From assembly GCA_025358055.1 (NCBI GenBank), contig JANYKV010000062.1, positions 1 through 43,434 of the forward strand: a DNA stretch of 43,434 nt. Reading direction: 5' to 3'. A model generated the notes under the pieces. The model was not told where the DNA came from. It did no database searches and worked only from the letters and a program-made list of their open reading frames with translations. This DNA is from Gemmatimonadota bacterium (GTDB lineage: Bacteria; Gemmatimonadota; Gemmatimonadetes; Gemmatimonadales; GWC2-71-9). The translations under genes were made by a program, and so were the position numbers. This document shows, in pieces, positions 42,803 through 43,434 of the stretch; within the stretch, counting starts at the first letter, position 1, and the number at the start of each line of letters is the position of its first letter.

Positions 42803-43434
42803 CTACCGCACCAGGAACTTCATCGTCGAGCCCAACTTTGCCGTCACGCTGACACCACCCGGCAGGCAGGGCGACCGCGCGATCCGGCCGGTGAACTCCA
42901 CCAGTCGCCCCACCAGCCGGTCGGTGTACCCCCTCCCCAGTTCCCGCTGCAGCTGCGGCGCGCTGGTGCAGACCGTCACTCCGCTGCCGGGTGATTCCTT
43001 GAAGTAGATGATGGCGTACATTCCGGTCTCTTCCTCGACGACGCGCGAGATGGTGCCGTGCATCGTCCGGGTGTCATTGATCCATTGTGGCGAATAGTTC
43101 GCGACCGTGTTCGCCTCGAGTTCAGTCATCCGCCGGATCGAGTCCCGCACCAGGGCACTATCGACTTTCCGTAGTGCGCTCCGGATGTTGTCGAGCTCGC
43201 TGGGGCCTTTAGGCGTGATGGCCGACATCGTTCCGTCGCCACCGTTCAAGGAGCGGCCGAGCGGAATCGCCCGGTCATTGGGCCCGAACCCGACCTGGAA
43301 CGTGGTCGTGGTGGCCGGTTCGCCCGGGACGCCCGACCAGTAGTCCGCTTGCAGGTCGACGTCCAGCGAGGCGGTAAGCGCCACGAGCGCGGGGTCGATT
43401 GTGCAGGCAGCCATGGCAAGCGCAATCCCCGGCA
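42803..43434 (-). CDS. lipoprotein of unknown function, 5'-truncated by the window end
   Basis: The minus-strand frame is open to the window end. The first visible residues are P-G-I-A-L-A-M-A-A-C, a lipoprotein signal end with lipobox A-M-A-A-C, so the true start is outside. Choosing the ATG at 43414 would cut the signal. The mature part (about 200 residues) is mixed helix/strand, with NYSPQWINDTRTMHGTISRVVEEE and late PQLQRELGRGY. No family recognised. It precedes the sigma operon on the same strand, with a 120-base gap. Confidence 0.7.
   Translation of the reverse strand, partial: PGIALAMAACTIDPALVALTASLDVDLQADYWSGVPGEPATTTTFQVGFGPNDRAIPLGRSLNGGDGTMSAITPKGPSELDNIRSALRKVDSALVRDSIRRMTELEANTVANYSPQWINDTRTMHGTISRVVEEETGMYAIIYFKESPGSGVTVCTSAPQLQRELGRGYTDRLVGRLVEFTGRIARSPCLPGGVSVTAKLGSTMKFLVR

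Noticed and set aside
1-43434. tRNA, rRNA, riboswitches and insertion sequences
   Set aside because: No cloverleaf, rRNA-like stretch, riboswitch core or transposase motif was seen by reading; a covariance-model search could still find a small RNA.

Overview
The window looks like chromosomal DNA of a high-GC, Gram-negative-type soil or freshwater bacterium, most likely a member of the Gemmatimonadota or a close neighbour (inference). The basis is the mix of gene families: many secreted hydrolases and lipoproteins, DUF5916-type outer-membrane proteins, metal-dependent amidohydrolases, Uma2-type nucleases, a Ser/Thr kinase next to a SARP/BTAD-type ATPase regulator, and an ECF sigma operon. No rRNA, tRNA, CRISPR array, integrase or insertion sequence was recognised. 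No taxonomic marker gene is present, so the phylum call is tentative.

Layout. 1-455: end of an NHL-repeat protein. 746-9221: secreted tannase-like esterase, DUF4242 protein, small lipoprotein, EEP-family nuclease/phosphatase lipoprotein, membrane acetyltransferase, PIN toxin with a very short upstream partner, CocE/X-Pro peptidase-like hydrolase, and a Uma2 protein. 9529-14312: transmembrane Ser/Thr kinase overlapping a BTAD/AAA regulator by GTGA, followed by an unknown lipoprotein (14497-15504) with a good terminator. 15617-16709: wreckage in which the N-terminal third of an amidohydrolase is joined out of frame to the Pro-rich tail of another protein. 16859-21725: class A PBP, second Uma2 protein, M61-type peptidase. 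21811-29538: DUF5916 protein, amidohydrolase, and a three-gene MacAB-like efflux operon on the minus strand. 29798-31879: amidohydrolase translationally coupled to an S9 peptidase that has lost its propeller and carries a frameshift. 32124-34433: Ig-repeat lipoprotein flanked by two simple-repeat intergenic tracts. 34724-38272: lone Ras-like GTPase, small lipoproteins, and a Cys/His-rich plus Met-rich pair that suggests metal (copper) handling. 38499-40169: ABC exporter. 40211-42682: ECF sigma operon with a membrane protein, a Spy/CpxP-like protein and a lipoprotein, all tightly coupled. 42803-end: 5'-truncated lipoprotein.

How it fits together. Most genes act in or beyond the cell envelope: ester, peptide and amide hydrolysis, peptidoglycan synthesis, efflux and stress sensing. 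Regulation is visible as the kinase/BTAD pair and the ECF operon. The most unusual features are the two gene-decay junctions (near 16085 and 30440), the short antitoxin-like frame before the PIN gene, the isolated GTPase with a changed G3 motif, the metal-type pair at 36722-38272, and the short repeat tracts around the Ig-repeat lipoprotein gene. No clearly new defence or biosynthetic system was found.
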